Numbered from the stretch's first letter, positions 1 through 8,722 are shown. The stretch: 64,000 nucleotides of DNA from Dokdonella_A sp044227025 (GCF_044227025.1 NZ_JBGAFX010000004.1:124001-188000); one strand, 5' to 3'. A program made the numbers and translations. Notes: a model not told the origin generated them from the letters alone.

Positions 1-2
1 GC

Positions 3-539
3 GCGCGCAATCGCGAGCGCCTGCAGGTGCATTGTCGCGACGAACTGCTGGTCCGCCAGTTCCTGCGCCGCGGCGCGTTCTCGCCGACCTTGCAGACCGC
101 GTTCGCCGATGCGCTCGATGCACTGCAACCGGCGGATGGCTGCGACGCCCTGCTCGAACTCGGCATGACCGCAAGCTCGGACCTCGAAGCGCGCTTCATG
201 GTCAACGCCTTGCGCCTGACCGTCGCGCACCTCGGCGCGCGCGCGCACGAGGGCAGCCTGCGTCGCATCGGTGCGGGCCTCGCCTATGTGGCGAAAGACG
301 GGGAGTTCGTGCTGCCGCTGCCGGTCGACCGCCTCAGCTGGACCGACGAGGTGCGCAACTTTCTCGATCGCGGGGAATTGCGCGTGCACAACAGGACCGT
401 GCTGATCGGCGGCGACGCCAGCCTCGCCGCGCGCCGCGGTCTGACCGAGCGCGGCTGGAACATACTCGTGCACGCGCAGCGCGCGGGCGCGCCTGCGTAT
501 GCGCGTGGCGGCGAACCCGCGGCCGTCGATATCGACTGA
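3..539 (+). CDS. C-terminal part of an unrecognised protein
   Basis: The reading frame is open from the first complete codon of the window and ends at a TGA at 537-539, so the true start lies upstream. About 179 residues are visible. The sequence is soluble in character, with alternating Leu/Ala-rich helical stretches and a basic, Gly-rich C-terminal part. No signal peptide, membrane segment or catalytic motif is visible. I do not recognise the family. Codon use, with strong G/C at third positions, matches the neighbouring real genes, which is the main support for coding. A GTG at 27 could act as a start but nothing favours it over an upstream one. Confidence 0.6.
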   Translation, partial: ARNRERLQVHCRDELLVRQFLRRGAFSPTLQTAFADALDALQPADGCDALLELGMTASSDLEARFMVNALRLTVAHLGARAHEGSLRRIGAGLAYVAKDGEFVLPLPVDRLSWTDEVRNFLDRGELRVHNRTVLIGGDASLAARRGLTERGWNILVHAQRAGAPAYARGGEPAAVDID

Positions 540-593
540 AGAGCGCTCGCGCGCGGAGCGGTGACCCGCTCCGCGCACGAACCGGGTCCGGCC

Positions 594-896
594 TTACTCG
601 ACTTCGAGTTCCAGCCCGCCGACCCAGCCGGCAACGAGGTTGTAGATCGCCGCGCCGATGACTCCCGCGATGAAACCCATGATGCCGTACATGATCGGCA
701 TGAAGATCACCATGCCGATGCCGCCAAGGAATCCGATGCCGGCGGCGGAGCCGGAGTTTTGCGACATCGCCCCCATGAGCCCGCCGAGCATGGTGCCGAA
801 CAGCAGGAAGCACAGGCCGATGATCAGCCCGAACAGGCCCATGATGCAGGCCTGAAGAACACCCGCCTTGAGTACGCCGATACGCTTGATGACCAT
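594..896 (-). CDS. Small Gly-rich membrane protein (DUF3566-like)
   Basis: This encodes a 100-residue protein starting MVIKRIGVL. It has two long hydrophobic stretches (roughly residues 14-45 and 52-90) rich in Gly, Met and Ile, and ends in a short acidic tail after AGWVGGLELEVE. The pattern of a short basic N-terminus, two or three membrane helices and the closing NLVAGWVGGxELE is one I associate with small uncharacterised inner-membrane proteins of proteobacteria (DUF3566-like). The ATG at 896 was chosen because upstream in-frame sequence does not look coding. The gene converges with the partial gene to its left and diverges from kbl. Function is unknown. Confidence 0.7.
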   Translation of the reverse strand: MVIKRIGVLKAGVLQACIMGLFGLIIGLCFLLFGTMLGGLMGAMSQNSGSAAGIGFLGGIGMVIFMPIMYGIMGFIAGVIGAAIYNLVAGWVGGLELEVE

Positions 897-1082
897 TGAT
901 TCCCTCCCGGAGATGAGTGCCGGCAATCGAACTGCCCCACGGCGGCGCCGACGAACCGCGGGGACACTCTTGCATAAACGTAGAAGAAGGGCATTCCCGA
1001 ACGCGCCGGGTGCGATCGCTCCACGACCGCGGCCGGGACGGACCATGCGATACCATACGCTCCCCATTCCGGATGCAATGCC

Positions 1083-2279
1083 ATGGACCACGCCGCGCAG
1101 CGCCGCCTCGCCGCCGAACTCGAATCGATCCGCGACCAGGGCCTGTACAAGAGCGAGCGCGTGATCACCACGCCGCAGTCGGCCACGATCCGCACCGACG
1201 ATGGCCGCGAAGTGCTGAACTTCTGCGCCAACAACTACCTCGGCCTCGCCGACCATCCCGACATCATCGCCGCGGCCAAGCACGCGCTCGACACGCACGG
1301 TTTCGGACTCGCCAGCGTGCGTTTCATCTGCGGCACGCAGGATCTGCACAAGCAGCTCGAAGCGACGATCTCGACGTTTTTCGGCACCGACGACACGATC
1401 CTCTACACCAGTTGCTTCGACGCCAATGGCGGCTTGTTCGAAACGATCCTGTCGGACGAGGACGTGGTCATCTCCGACGCGCTCAACCACGCCTCGATCA
1501 TCGATGGCATCCGCCTGTGCAAGGCCGAGCGCCGTCGCTACGCGAACAGCGACATGGCCGAACTCGAAAAGCACCTCGCCGATACGCAGGGCAAGCGCAC
1601 GCGCCTGATCGCGACCGACGGCGTATTCTCGATGGACGGCTACATCGCCATGCTCGACCAGATCGTCGCGCTGAAGAAGAAGTACAACGCGCTGCTGATG
1701 GTCGACGATTCGCACGCGACCGGCTTCGTCGGCCCGACCGGGCGCGGCTCGGCCGAGTTGCACGGCGTGATGGCCGAGGTCGACGTGTTCACCTCGACGC
1801 TCGGCAAGGCGCTCGGCGGCGGCTCCGGAGGATTCACCACGGGCCGGCAGGAAATCATCGACCTGTTGCGCCAGCGCTCACGCCCGTACCTGTTCTCCAA
1901 CACGTTGCCGCCACCGCTGGTCGCCGCCTCGATCAAGGTGTTCGAGATGCTTTCCTCGAGCACGAGCCTGCGCGACAAGGTCAGCGAGAACGCGCTGTAT
2001 TTCAGGAAGCGAATGACCGACGCGGGCTTCGACATCCGCCCCGGCACGCATCCGATCGCTCCGGTCATGCTCGGCGACGCCAAGCTTGCGCAGGCCTTCG
2101 CGCAGGAACTGCTCGCCGAAGGCATCTACGTGATCGGTTTCTTCTACCCGGTCGTGCCGCAGGGACAGGCGCGCATCCGCACCCAGATGAGCGCGGCGCA
2201 CACGCACGCGCAGATCGACCGCGCCGTGGAGGCGTTCGTGAAGATCGGGCGCAAGCTCGGGGTGCTGCCGGCCGCGTAG
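1083..2279 (+). CDS. kbl: 2-amino-3-ketobutyrate CoA ligase (glycine C-acetyltransferase)
   Basis: Kbl is a cytosolic PLP enzyme of the alpha-oxoamine synthase family. It cleaves 2-amino-3-ketobutyrate with CoA to glycine and acetyl-CoA, the second step of threonine degradation through threonine dehydrogenase. The 398-residue length matches the family. Family hallmarks are NFCANNYLGLADHP near residue 42, GFGLASVRFICGTQ near 78, DDSHATGFVGPTGRGS near 210, and the PLP-lysine segment TSTLGKALGGGSGG near 240. No tdh partner is next to it. The ATG at 1083 fits the family N-terminus. The 186-base gap upstream, shared with the divergent small membrane gene, presumably holds its promoter, but no clear element is visible. 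Confidence 0.95.
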   Translation: MDHAAQRRLAAELESIRDQGLYKSERVITTPQSATIRTDDGREVLNFCANNYLGLADHPDIIAAAKHALDTHGFGLASVRFICGTQDLHKQLEATISTFFGTDDTILYTSCFDANGGLFETILSDEDVVISDALNHASIIDGIRLCKAERRRYANSDMAELEKHLADTQGKRTRLIATDGVFSMDGYIAMLDQIVALKKKYNALLMVDDSHATGFVGPTGRGSAELHGVMAEVDVFTSTLGKALGGGSGGFTTGRQEIIDLLRQRSRPYLFSNTLPPPLVAASIKVFEMLSSSTSLRDKVSENALYFRKRMTDAGFDIRPGTHPIAPVMLGDAKLAQAFAQELLAEGIYVIGFFYPVVPQGQARIRTQMSAAHTHAQIDRAVEAFVKIGRKLGVLPAA

Positions 2280-2363
2280 GACGTGTCTCGAACCGTTCGT
2301 GCCACGCAGCAAGCGCAGCGGTACGAAGTTCTTGCGAAGTCGAAACACCGCGGCGCGGTTTGC

Positions 2364-2369
2364 TACAGT
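2364..2369 (+). promoter_or_regulatory. Possible -10 element for the TfoX-like gene
   Basis: TACAGT lies 35 bases before the ATG at 2404, in an otherwise GC-rich gap. It resembles a sigma-70 -10 box. A GAGGTGAT stretch before the start could serve as ribosome binding site. No convincing -35 element is visible, so this is tentative. Confidence 0.3.
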
Positions 2370-2403
2370 AGCCTCGCCCAACGGCTCGTCGAGGTGATGC
2401 GAC

Positions 2404-2874
2404 ATGGCCAACGCACGTACCCAATTCGATGCCCTCGCTTCGGCGCTGCAGCAGCACAGCGAAGCGACCCAGGGCCTGCTCGCCGGACGCGCCTGCCTTT
2501 CCTTCGAAGGTGAAGCGTTCTTGGTGCTGTATCGGGAGAACGTCGCGTTCCGGCTCGCCGGCAGCGCCCTCACCCAAGCGCTCGCCCTCGCGGGTGCCAG
2601 CAGCTTCGATCCGATGAAGCCGGACGACCGCAACGCGATCGCGCCCGGATGGGTGCTGGTGCCGGTCGCGCACTGGCCGAGCTGGGAGCACTACGCGCAG
2701 GAAGCGATGCGCTGCGTGCGACTTGCACATACGCAGAACCTCTCGTGGCAGGTTCCTCCGCCCCCGCCGGACCCGGTCGACGCGGTGCCGCCTTCCAGCG
2801 CGCAGTCGCTTTCCGACCGCGCTGCAGCGGCCATGAAGTCCGGGTTCGGATTCGATCTCAAGCAGGACGTTTGA
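2404..2874 (+). CDS. TfoX/MmcQ-like N-terminal domain protein
   Basis: This is a 156-residue soluble protein. Residues 25-100 hold the pattern CLSFEGEAFLVLYRENVAFRL, then SSFDPMKP and APGWVLVPVAHWPSWEHY. This resembles the TfoX N-terminal/MmcQ-YjbR fold, whose members share a G-K-AF-L-Y--N-V-R- segment and a closing W--YA motif. A Pro-rich linker (PPPPPDP) follows, then a short helical tail. Family members have varied or unknown roles, so no function is claimed. It stands alone between kbl and a convergent pseudouridine synthase gene, with its own possible -10 element at 2364. Confidence 0.7.
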   Translation: MANARTQFDALASALQQHSEATQGLLAGRACLSFEGEAFLVLYRENVAFRLAGSALTQALALAGASSFDPMKPDDRNAIAPGWVLVPVAHWPSWEHYAQEAMRCVRLAHTQNLSWQVPPPPPDPVDAVPPSSAQSLSDRAAAAMKSGFGFDLKQDV

Positions 2875-2971
2875 GCGCCGGGCTGGAGCCTGCGCTCCGG
2901 TCAACCCGGACCCGTTCGTGCCGAGCGAAGCTCCGCGAAACACTCGCCTTGATCCGGACCTGCGCTCAGGG

Positions 2972-3754
2972 TCAACAGGGATTCTCCAGCGACGCGACTT
3001 CCGCTTCGTCGAGCCCCCTCCACGCACCCTTCGCCAGCTCCCCGAGGAAGAGCGGTCCGATCGCGACACGCACGAGGCGCAGCACGCCGATGTCGAATGC
3101 GGCGAGGACGCGGCGGATCTGCCGGTTGCGGCCTTCATCGAGCACGACTTCGAGCCACGCGTTCCGGTCGCCGCGCCGCAGTTCGCGTACCGCCTTGAGC
3201 GCGAGGTGTTCGCCGCGATCGTCGATGCCGGCGTGCAGTGCCGCGAGCAGCGCGGCGTCGGGCAGGCGGTCGATCTGCACGTGGTAGGTCTTGTCCAATT
3301 GCGAGTCGGGCGCGGTGATGCGCGCAGCCCAGGCACTGTCATTGGTGAACAACAACAATCCCTCGCTCGCCTTGTCGAGCCGCCCTACCGGCGCCAGCCA
3401 CGGCAGGCCAGCGCCTTCGAGCAGGCGGTACACGGTGTCGCGTCCCTGTTCGTCCGCGGCGCTCGTGACCACACCGCGCGGCTTGTTGAGCATGAGGTAG
3501 ACACGCTGCTGCGCGCCGACGTGTGAACCATCGAGCGTGATGCGCTCCGCGGCCGCGTCGGTCGGGCGTTCCGGATCGCGCACGATGCGACCGTCGACGC
3601 CCACGCGCCCCTCGACGATCCAGCGCGCGGCCTGCGTGCGCGAAGCGATCCCGAACTTGGAAATCACGCGCGCCAGGCCATGGCGCGGCGCCGCCGACAC
3701 GTTGCGTTCGCGCGACGGCACGCGCCGCGGCGGCGGAAGCGGGCGGCGCGCCAT
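2972..3754 (-). CDS. Pseudouridine synthase, RsuA/RluB/E/F family
   Basis: This enzyme isomerises a specific uridine in ribosomal RNA to pseudouridine. Order of parts: a basic Pro/Arg-rich N-terminus, an S4 RNA-binding domain (RVISKFGIASRTQAARWI..GRVGVDG), then the catalytic domain with VGRLDKASEGLLLFTND, where the Asp of GRLD is the catalytic residue, and the family motif EGRNRQIRRVLAA. Length is 260 residues from the ATG at 3754. This start overlaps the acylphosphatase stop codon (TGATG), suggesting coupled translation. Longer in-frame starts exist but would lie inside acyP. Which rRNA position it modifies cannot be told from the sequence. Confidence 0.9.
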   Translation of the reverse strand: MARRPLPPPRRVPSRERNVSAAPRHGLARVISKFGIASRTQAARWIVEGRVGVDGRIVRDPERPTDAAAERITLDGSHVGAQQRVYLMLNKPRGVVTSAADEQGRDTVYRLLEGAGLPWLAPVGRLDKASEGLLLFTNDSAWAARITAPDSQLDKTYHVQIDRLPDAALLAALHAGIDDRGEHLALKAVRELRRGDRNAWLEVVLDEGRNRQIRRVLAAFDIGVLRLVRVAIGPLFLGELAKGAWRGLDEAEVASLENPC

Positions 3755-4020
3755 CAGCGTGTGCTGAAGCCGCGGTGCGCCTGTTCGGCGATGGCTTCGC
3801 GTTCGACGCCGCCGACGCGCGCGGACGGCGGCCCGTGTTGCAGCCACTGCGCGAGTTGCGCGAGTGCATCATCGCTACCGCTCGCGACGACTTCGACGCG
3901 GCCATCGGCAAGGTTCTTCGCGTAGCCGTGCAGGCCGAGTTCCTGCGCGCGGGTGCGCGTCGACGCGCGGAAGAACACGCCCTGCACGAGCCCGGAGACT
4001 AGAAAGCGCGCGCTTGGCAC
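3754..4020 (-). CDS. acyP: Acylphosphatase
   Basis: This is a small 88-residue cytosolic enzyme that hydrolyses acyl phosphates. The family signature is plain: VSGLVQGVFFRASTRTRAQELGL holds the phosphate-binding loop and catalytic Arg, and GYAKNLADGRVEVVASG holds the catalytic Asn. Length is typical for the family. Its stop codon overlaps the start of the downstream RsuA-family gene, so the two are likely co-translated. It starts four bases after the stop of the TlpA-like gene upstream on the same strand, giving a tight run of YihY, TlpA-like, acyP and pseudouridine synthase. Confidence 0.93.
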   Translation of the reverse strand: MPSARFLVSGLVQGVFFRASTRTRAQELGLHGYAKNLADGRVEVVASGSDDALAQLAQWLQHGPPSARVGGVEREAIAEQAHRGFSTR

Positions 4021-4024
4021 GCCG

Positions 4025-4501
4025 TCACTTCGCCTGCGAGCCGGTCCAGCGCTCGAGGTCGTCGCCGGTGATCGGACCGGTGAACTTCTTCCTGACCGTG
4101 CCGTCGGGGGCGATCACGTAGGTGATCGGCAGGCCGCGCGGGACCTCGAAATCCTTCGGCGGATGGTCGAGATCGCCCTGCGCGAGCGGATAGGAGACAG
4201 GATGGGCCTTCACGAACGCATCGATCTCGGCGCGCTCGGTGTCTTCCCAAGCGATGCCGATCGCGGCGACGTCCTTGTGCGCGGCGACGAACGCGGAGAT
4301 GTCCGGCATTTCCTTGATGCACGGTGAGCACCAGGTCGCCCAGAAATTCACGATCACCCAATGGCCGCGATGCGCGGCAAGATCGAATGTCTTGCCGTCG
4401 AGCGTGGCGATGCTCAAGGTCGGCTTCGCCACCGTGTCCGCCAGCGCGGCAGTACCGGAGAACGCGAGCGCCAGCGCGAAGATCCAGGTCGGGTGTTTCA
4501 T
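4025..4501 (-). CDS. TlpA-like periplasmic thioredoxin-fold protein
   Basis: This is a 158-residue exported redox protein. A Sec signal peptide (about residues 1-22, ending ..GTAALA) is followed by a thioredoxin fold with VNFWATWCSPCIKEMPDI, giving the CxxC active site, and the cis-Pro region RGLPITYVIAPDG. TlpA/ResA-type proteins reduce or handle disulfides in periplasmic proteins, including cytochrome c or copper-site assembly factors. The start ATG at 4501 overlaps the stop of the yihY-type gene (ATGA). The true substrate is unknown. It lies upstream of acyP and the pseudouridine synthase in one tight run, which gives no functional clue. Confidence 0.9.
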   Translation of the reverse strand: MKHPTWIFALALAFSGTAALADTVAKPTLSIATLDGKTFDLAAHRGHWVIVNFWATWCSPCIKEMPDISAFVAAHKDVAAIGIAWEDTERAEIDAFVKAHPVSYPLAQGDLDHPPKDFEVPRGLPITYVIAPDGTVRKKFTGPITGDDLERWTGSQAK

Positions 4502-5808
4502 GCGTGCTCCGATGAAGGCGAGGGCGCCGCAGCGGCGCTCGACGCGGAACGTGATGGTACATCTGTCGGAAACAAGGCCGCCAACGGCAACCCGAGCGCT
4601 TCGCGCACATGCTCGCCGAGACGGTCGAGCTGCGCCGCCGCCGCTGGCGCGAGACCCGCGTGCGCGCCGAACTTTTCGAGCGGCAGGCGGTAGCTGCCTT
4701 CCTCGACCAGCTCGACCAGGCGCACCGTGGCGAGGTCGCGCACGACCACCCACTCGCCGGTTTCACCACGGCGGATCAGATCGATGCGATGCAGGTCGCC
4801 GAGGTAGCGTTGCAGCAGGTCGTCGGTCAGGAACGGCTCGGCCGCGCACAGGTCGGCGCTGTGCAGGCCGCGGCCCTCGCGATGCGCGTGGACGAAGCGC
4901 CCAAGCACGCGCAGCAGGCCGACCAGTTCGTGGCCGCGCCGCAGGCGCTGCGACGCAGGGCGATAGTCGAACGCGTTGAGGGACGCGGTGATCGACGCAC
5001 CGAACAGCACGATCGCCCACGACAGGTAGATCCAGAAGATGAAGATCGGCACCATCGCGAGCGCGCCATAGACCTGCTGGTAGCTCGCATAGCTGGTCGC
5101 GTACAGCGCGAAGCCGCGCTTGGCGAGTTCGAACAACACCGCGGCGATCAGCGCACCGAGCAGCGCGTGGCGAAGGCGCACGCGGCGGTTCGGAATGACC
5201 GCGTAGGCGGCGATCAGGGCGCTCCAGACCAGCAGGAATGGCAGGATCGACAGCACGCGCGCCTTGATCGAGAACTGCGCCTCGGCCGCGCCGATGAACG
5301 GCAACGCGAATGCGTACGAGCTGATCGCGAGCGCGGCGACCAGCAACAGCGGCCCGAGCGTCAACGCGGTCCAGTAGACGATGAAGCGCGCGCCCGCGCG
5401 CCGCGCGACCTGCACGCGCCAGATGCGGTTGAACGCATCCTCGATGCTCATCATCAGCGACACCGCGCTGAACAACAGCACGAGCACGCCGACCGCGGTC
5501 GCCTGGCTGGCGTTGTCGGCGAACTGCGTGAGGTACCCTTGCACGGTATCGCCGGCGGCCGGCACGAAGTTCTGGAAAACCCAGTGCGCGAGTTGCTCGC
5601 GCCAGCCGGCGAACCCCGGAAACGCGGCGAGCACGCCGAGTACCGCCGCGGTCAACGGCACCAGCGCGAACACGGTGGTGAACGACAGCGCGCCGGCGGT
5701 TTGCAGGCAGCGGTCCTCCACGAATCGCTGCCAGGTGAACTCGAGGAACGCGACGATGCGTTCGCGATCGTGGTGCGGGCGGAGAAACCGGAGCAGTCGG
5801 TCGAGCAT
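4498..5808 (-). CDS. YihY/BrkB-family inner membrane protein
   Basis: This is a 436-residue integral membrane protein. The first 280 residues form the YihY/BrkB domain with about six membrane helices. The family pattern includes AGALSFTTVFALVPLTAAVLG near residue 40, and an aromatic-rich helix near 265-285 (VPIFIFWIYLSWAIVLFGA). A cytoplasmic C-terminal region of about 140 residues follows, which looks like a winged-helix-type extension. Some relatives were once called ribonuclease BN, a label since assigned elsewhere, so a transport or envelope role is more likely but unproven. Its 3' end overlaps the TlpA-like start. It diverges from wrbA across a 133-base gap. Confidence 0.88.
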   Translation of the reverse strand: MLDRLLRFLRPHHDRERIVAFLEFTWQRFVEDRCLQTAGALSFTTVFALVPLTAAVLGVLAAFPGFAGWREQLAHWVFQNFVPAAGDTVQGYLTQFADNASQATAVGVLVLLFSAVSLMMSIEDAFNRIWRVQVARRAGARFIVYWTALTLGPLLLVAALAISSYAFALPFIGAAEAQFSIKARVLSILPFLLVWSALIAAYAVIPNRRVRLRHALLGALIAAVLFELAKRGFALYATSYASYQQVYGALAMVPIFIFWIYLSWAIVLFGASITASLNAFDYRPASQRLRRGHELVGLLRVLGRFVHAHREGRGLHSADLCAAEPFLTDDLLQRYLGDLHRIDLIRRGETGEWVVVRDLATVRLVELVEEGSYRLPLEKFGAHAGLAPAAAAQLDRLGEHVREALGLPLAALFPTDVPSRSASSAAAAPSPSSEHA

Positions 5809-5941
5809 GCGGCAAAGACTAGCTTATGTGGGGACCGAGGGCGGCACGAAGCGAGTCGAGCGAGCCCGGCTCCGGCACGCACCGTGATGCCCGTGGCCCT
5901 CGACAGCTTATTATCGGCGCCCTGCACCCACGAGCCCGCCG

Positions 5942-6541
5942 ATGAACGAAATCCTCGTCCTCTACTACAGCCGCACCGGCAAGGTCGCGCAGCTCGCGCG
6001 GCTGGTCGCGCGCGGGGTCGAGGAAATCGACGGCATGCGCGCACGCCTGCGCAGCGTGCCGCCGGTCGCGCCGGTGACGGAAACCGCCGCACCACCCGAG
6101 CCCGACGAGGGTGCGCCGTACGCAACGCGCGCGGACCTGCGCGAATGCGTCGGCCTCGCGCTCGGCAGCCCGACGCGCTTCGGCAACATGGCGGCGCCGC
6201 TGAAGCATTTCCTGGACACCACGTCGGCGGAATGGGCGTCGGGCTCGCTGGTCGGCAAACCGGCCGGCGTGTTCACTTCGACCAGCACCATGCACGGCGG
6301 CCAGGAAACGACCCTGCTCTCGATGATGCTGCCGCTGCTGCATCAGGGCATGCTGATCGTCGGCATTCCGTACACCGAAATCGCGTTGAACCGCACGCGC
6401 GGCGGCGGCTCGCCCTACGGCGCCAGCCATGTAGCGGGCACGTCCGGCGAAAATCCGATCGACGACGACGAACGCCTGCTCGCGCGCGCTCTCGGCCGGC
6501 GCATCGCCGAGATCGCGCGCCGGCTCGGAGCCGGCGCATGA
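5942..6541 (+). CDS. wrbA: NAD(P)H:quinone oxidoreductase, WrbA family
   Basis: This is a 199-residue flavodoxin-fold enzyme that binds FMN and reduces quinones by two electrons, limiting redox cycling. The N-terminal FMN phosphate loop is LVLYYSRTGKVAQLA. Other hallmarks are GSPTRFGNMAAPLKHFLD, FTSTSTMHGGQETTLLS and a late GGSPYGASHVAG. Length fits the family. The stop overlaps the start of the DUF2069 gene (ATGA), a pairing common in Xanthomonadales. The upstream gap is shared with the divergent yihY-type gene. Confidence 0.93.
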   Translation: MNEILVLYYSRTGKVAQLARLVARGVEEIDGMRARLRSVPPVAPVTETAAPPEPDEGAPYATRADLRECVGLALGSPTRFGNMAAPLKHFLDTTSAEWASGSLVGKPAGVFTSTSTMHGGQETTLLSMMLPLLHQGMLIVGIPYTEIALNRTRGGGSPYGASHVAGTSGENPIDDDERLLARALGRRIAEIARRLGAGA

Positions 6542-6918
6542 ACGCACGCTCGATCTCGTTCGCGACCTGGGCTGCGCTCGTGCTGCTGCAGCCGGCGTGG
6601 TATTTGCTGCTCGCGCCGCCGGCAGGCGGCAGCCCGTGGCTCGCGCTCGCTCTGACCGTCCCGCCGCTGCTGCTGCCGTTGACCGCACTGCGCAGTGGCC
6701 CGCGCCGCGCGCTGCTGTGGATCGGCATCGTCGCGCTGTTCTACTTCTGCCACGGCATCGTTGCCGCATGGGTCGTGCCGTCCGCGCGCCTGCCTGCGCT
6801 GATCGAAACCGCGCTGTGCGTGGTCCTGATCGCCGCGTTCGGCTACGACACGCAACTGCTCAAGCGCAAGGCAACGGCAAGCCGCTCGGAAAACGCAGCA
6901 CGCCAGGCACGCCAATAA
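6538..6918 (+). CDS. DUF2069 membrane protein
   Basis: This is a 126-residue protein with four hydrophobic helices and a short basic C-terminal tail. The pattern LLQPAWYLLLAPP early, a short PLTALRSG loop between helices, and a closing YDTQLLKRK matches DUF2069, a small inner-membrane family of unknown function. The start overlaps the wrbA stop. The neighbour suggests a link to quinone or envelope redox state, but this is inference only. Confidence 0.82.
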   Translation: MNARSISFATWAALVLLQPAWYLLLAPPAGGSPWLALALTVPPLLLPLTALRSGPRRALLWIGIVALFYFCHGIVAAWVVPSARLPALIETALCVVLIAAFGYDTQLLKRKATASRSENAARQARQ

Positions 6919-6920
6919 GT

Positions 6921-6948
6921 CGTCATCCCGGCTAAACCCGGGATCCAG
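6921..6948. repeat. Short palindromic intergenic repeat
   Basis: The segment contains the inverted arms ATCCCGG (6925-6931) and CCGGGAT (6938-6944) with a six-base loop, followed by CCAG. It has the form of the dispersed CGTCAT..CGGGATCCAG type palindromes common in Xanthomonadales. It lies between the convergent DUF2069 and LysR genes and could fold as a transcript end. The 11-mer CCGGGATCCAG recurs inside ccoI at 40613-40623. Confidence 0.55.
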
Positions 6949-7011
6949 TTCCCGCCTTCAATTGCACAGACCTTCCCAAGCTGTTCATGGGCATGCGCGC
7001 TCGCGCGCGCT

Positions 7012-7983
7012 TCACGGCGCGACGCCGCGCCTGCACTGCTGGTGCTTGTACTCGACCGCGCCGGGCAGCTTGTCGGCGAGGAAGTCGACCAGCGCACGCA
7101 CGCTCGGCAGTTGCCCACGCCGGCTCGGGTAGACGAAGTGCATCACGCCCTGCGGGATGCTCCAGTCGGGCAGCGCAACCTCGAGCTCGCCGCGCGCGAT
7201 CGCCGGCGCACACACGAATTCCGGCAGGCTCGCCACGCCCTGCCCGCGTCGCGCTGCCTCCAGCAGCAACGCGAAATCCCCGCACACGACGCGCGCCTGC
7301 ATCTCCACGGTCGCCTTGGCGCCGGCGGTGCCGTTGAGCTCCAGCATCTGCGCGCCGTCATGCTCGAATCGCGACAACAGCGGCAGGCGCTCTAGGTCGT
7401 CCGGCTCGCGCGGCCGCCCGTGCGCATCGAGGAACGCCGGCGACGCCACCAGCAGCTCGCGCGAATGGCCGAACGTGCGCAGGATCAGCGACGAGTCGGT
7501 GTCGAGCTTCTCGCGCACGCGGATCGCGAGATCGAAACCCTCGCCGATGACGTCGACGCGCCGATTGCTCGACAACACGCGCACCTGCACCTTCGGATAC
7601 GCGGCGAGAAAATCCGGCAGCACGTGCGCGACGATCGTCTGCACCAGCGATACCGGGCAGCTCACGCGCACGATCCCGCGCGGCTCCGCGCGCAGTTCGT
7701 CGACGACGTCCTGCGCCGCCTGCGCTTCTTCGAGCGCGGCGCGGCAATGCGCGTAGAAGCGCTCGCCGATTTCGGTCACCGCGAAGCGCCGCGTGGTCCG
7801 CTGCAGCAGGCGCACGCCGAGGCGTTCCTCGAGCTGCGCGATGCGCTTGCTGAGGCGCGACTTCGGCGTGCCGAGCGCGCGTCCCGCCGCCGAAAAACCC
7901 CGATGGTCGACCACGGCCACGAAGAAGCGCAGGTCGTTGAGATCGTGCAAGGCGCCGTCATTGCTGGCCATCATCGTTTCCAC
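7012..7983 (-). CDS. LysR-family transcriptional regulator
   Basis: A winged helix-turn-helix domain occupies about residues 15-75 (LNDLRFFVAVVDHRGFSAAG, then SRLSKRIAQLEERLGVRLL). A two-lobed effector domain follows, giving 323 residues. The variant PKSRLSKR in the recognition helix is the CrgA/PecT-type subgroup that often controls adjacent quinone or azo reductases. It is divergent from azoR across about 100 bases, the usual arrangement for a LysR regulator and its target. The start may be the later Met at 7971 or 7974 rather than 7983. The effector is unknown; a quinone or azo compound is likely by context. Confidence 0.9.
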   Translation of the reverse strand: METMMASNDGALHDLNDLRFFVAVVDHRGFSAAGRALGTPKSRLSKRIAQLEERLGVRLLQRTTRRFAVTEIGERFYAHCRAALEEAQAAQDVVDELRAEPRGIVRVSCPVSLVQTIVAHVLPDFLAAYPKVQVRVLSSNRRVDVIGEGFDLAIRVREKLDTDSSLILRTFGHSRELLVASPAFLDAHGRPREPDDLERLPLLSRFEHDGAQMLELNGTAGAKATVEMQARVVCGDFALLLEAARRGQGVASLPEFVCAPAIARGELEVALPDWSIPQGVMHFVYPSRRGQLPSVRALVDFLADKLPGAVEYKHQQCRRGVAP

Positions 7984-8087
7984 AGGAGAACGAACAGTCG
8001 CATATTGCCGTACTTATCAAGAGATTGTCCACCGCGTATCGTTACTGGCGTCCGGAGATCCCTTTTCCGCCGTTTCAGGAGCCTGTC

Positions 8088-8669
8088 ATGAACATCCTGC
8101 ATGTCGATTCCAGCGCACTTGGTGGCCATTCGGTCTCGCGCGAACTCAGCCACGCCGTCATGGCGACGCTGACGCGCAACCATCCTGCCGCCCTCGTCAC
8201 GTATCGCGACCTCGCCGCGAATCCGCTGCCGCACTGGGCGCCCGCCGCCGACGCCAGCGATCCCGCCGTGCGTACCGGCAGCGAGGCACTCGACGAATTT
8301 CTCGCCGCCGACATCGTCGTGATCGGCGCACCGATGTACAACTTCTCGATCCCCAGCACGCTGAAGGCCTGGATCGACCGCATCGCCGTCGCCGGCAGGA
8401 CGTTCCGCTACGGCGCGAGCGGGCCCGAAGGACTCGCCGGCGGCAAGCGCGTGGTGATCGTCTCCTCGCGCGGCGGCATCTACAGCGAAGGCGCGATGCA
8501 GGCACTCGACTTCCAGGAAGCCTACCTGCGCAAGCTGTTCGGCTTCCTCGGCGTCACCGACATCGAGGTCGTGCGCGCGGAAGGCGTGAACTTCTCACCC
8601 GAGAGCAAGCAGCGCGCAATCGCCTCGGCGCATGCAACGATCGATGCCGGCGAACGCATCGCGGCGTGA
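8088..8669 (+). CDS. azoR: FMN-dependent NADH-azoreductase
   Basis: This is a 193-residue flavodoxin-like enzyme reducing azo compounds and quinones with NADH. It starts MNILHVDSSALGGHSVSREL, the family FMN phosphate-binding start. It then shows GAPMYNFSIPSTLKAWIDR and SSRGGIYSEG, both typical of AzoR. ATG 8088 is preferred over an upstream in-frame start because the conserved fold begins there and a CAGGAG ribosome binding site sits upstream. It is divergent from the LysR regulator, its probable controller. Confidence 0.94.
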   Translation: MNILHVDSSALGGHSVSRELSHAVMATLTRNHPAALVTYRDLAANPLPHWAPAADASDPAVRTGSEALDEFLAADIVVIGAPMYNFSIPSTLKAWIDRIAVAGRTFRYGASGPEGLAGGKRVVIVSSRGGIYSEGAMQALDFQEAYLRKLFGFLGVTDIEVVRAEGVNFSPESKQRAIASAHATIDAGERIAA

Positions 8670-8682
8670 GGCACGCTCACGC

Positions 8683-8696
8683 TTGACGCCGATCAA
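8683..8696 (+). promoter_or_regulatory. FNR-type box upstream of hemN
   Basis: TTGACGCCGATCAA fits the FNR/DNR pattern TTGAY-N4-RTCAR. The centre is 8689.5. A class II promoter with the box at -41.5 would start at 8731, one base before the ATG at 8732, with CAGCAT as -10 element at 8719-8724. Confidence 0.75.
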
Positions 8697-8722
8697 GGCA
8701 GGCGGATGGCACCTCGCGCAGC

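Noticed and set aside
2950..2974. TTGATCCGGAC and GTCAAC near 2950-2974 as an FNR-type box
   Set aside because: The half-sites are not spaced by four bases, and the place is the 3' end of two converging genes.
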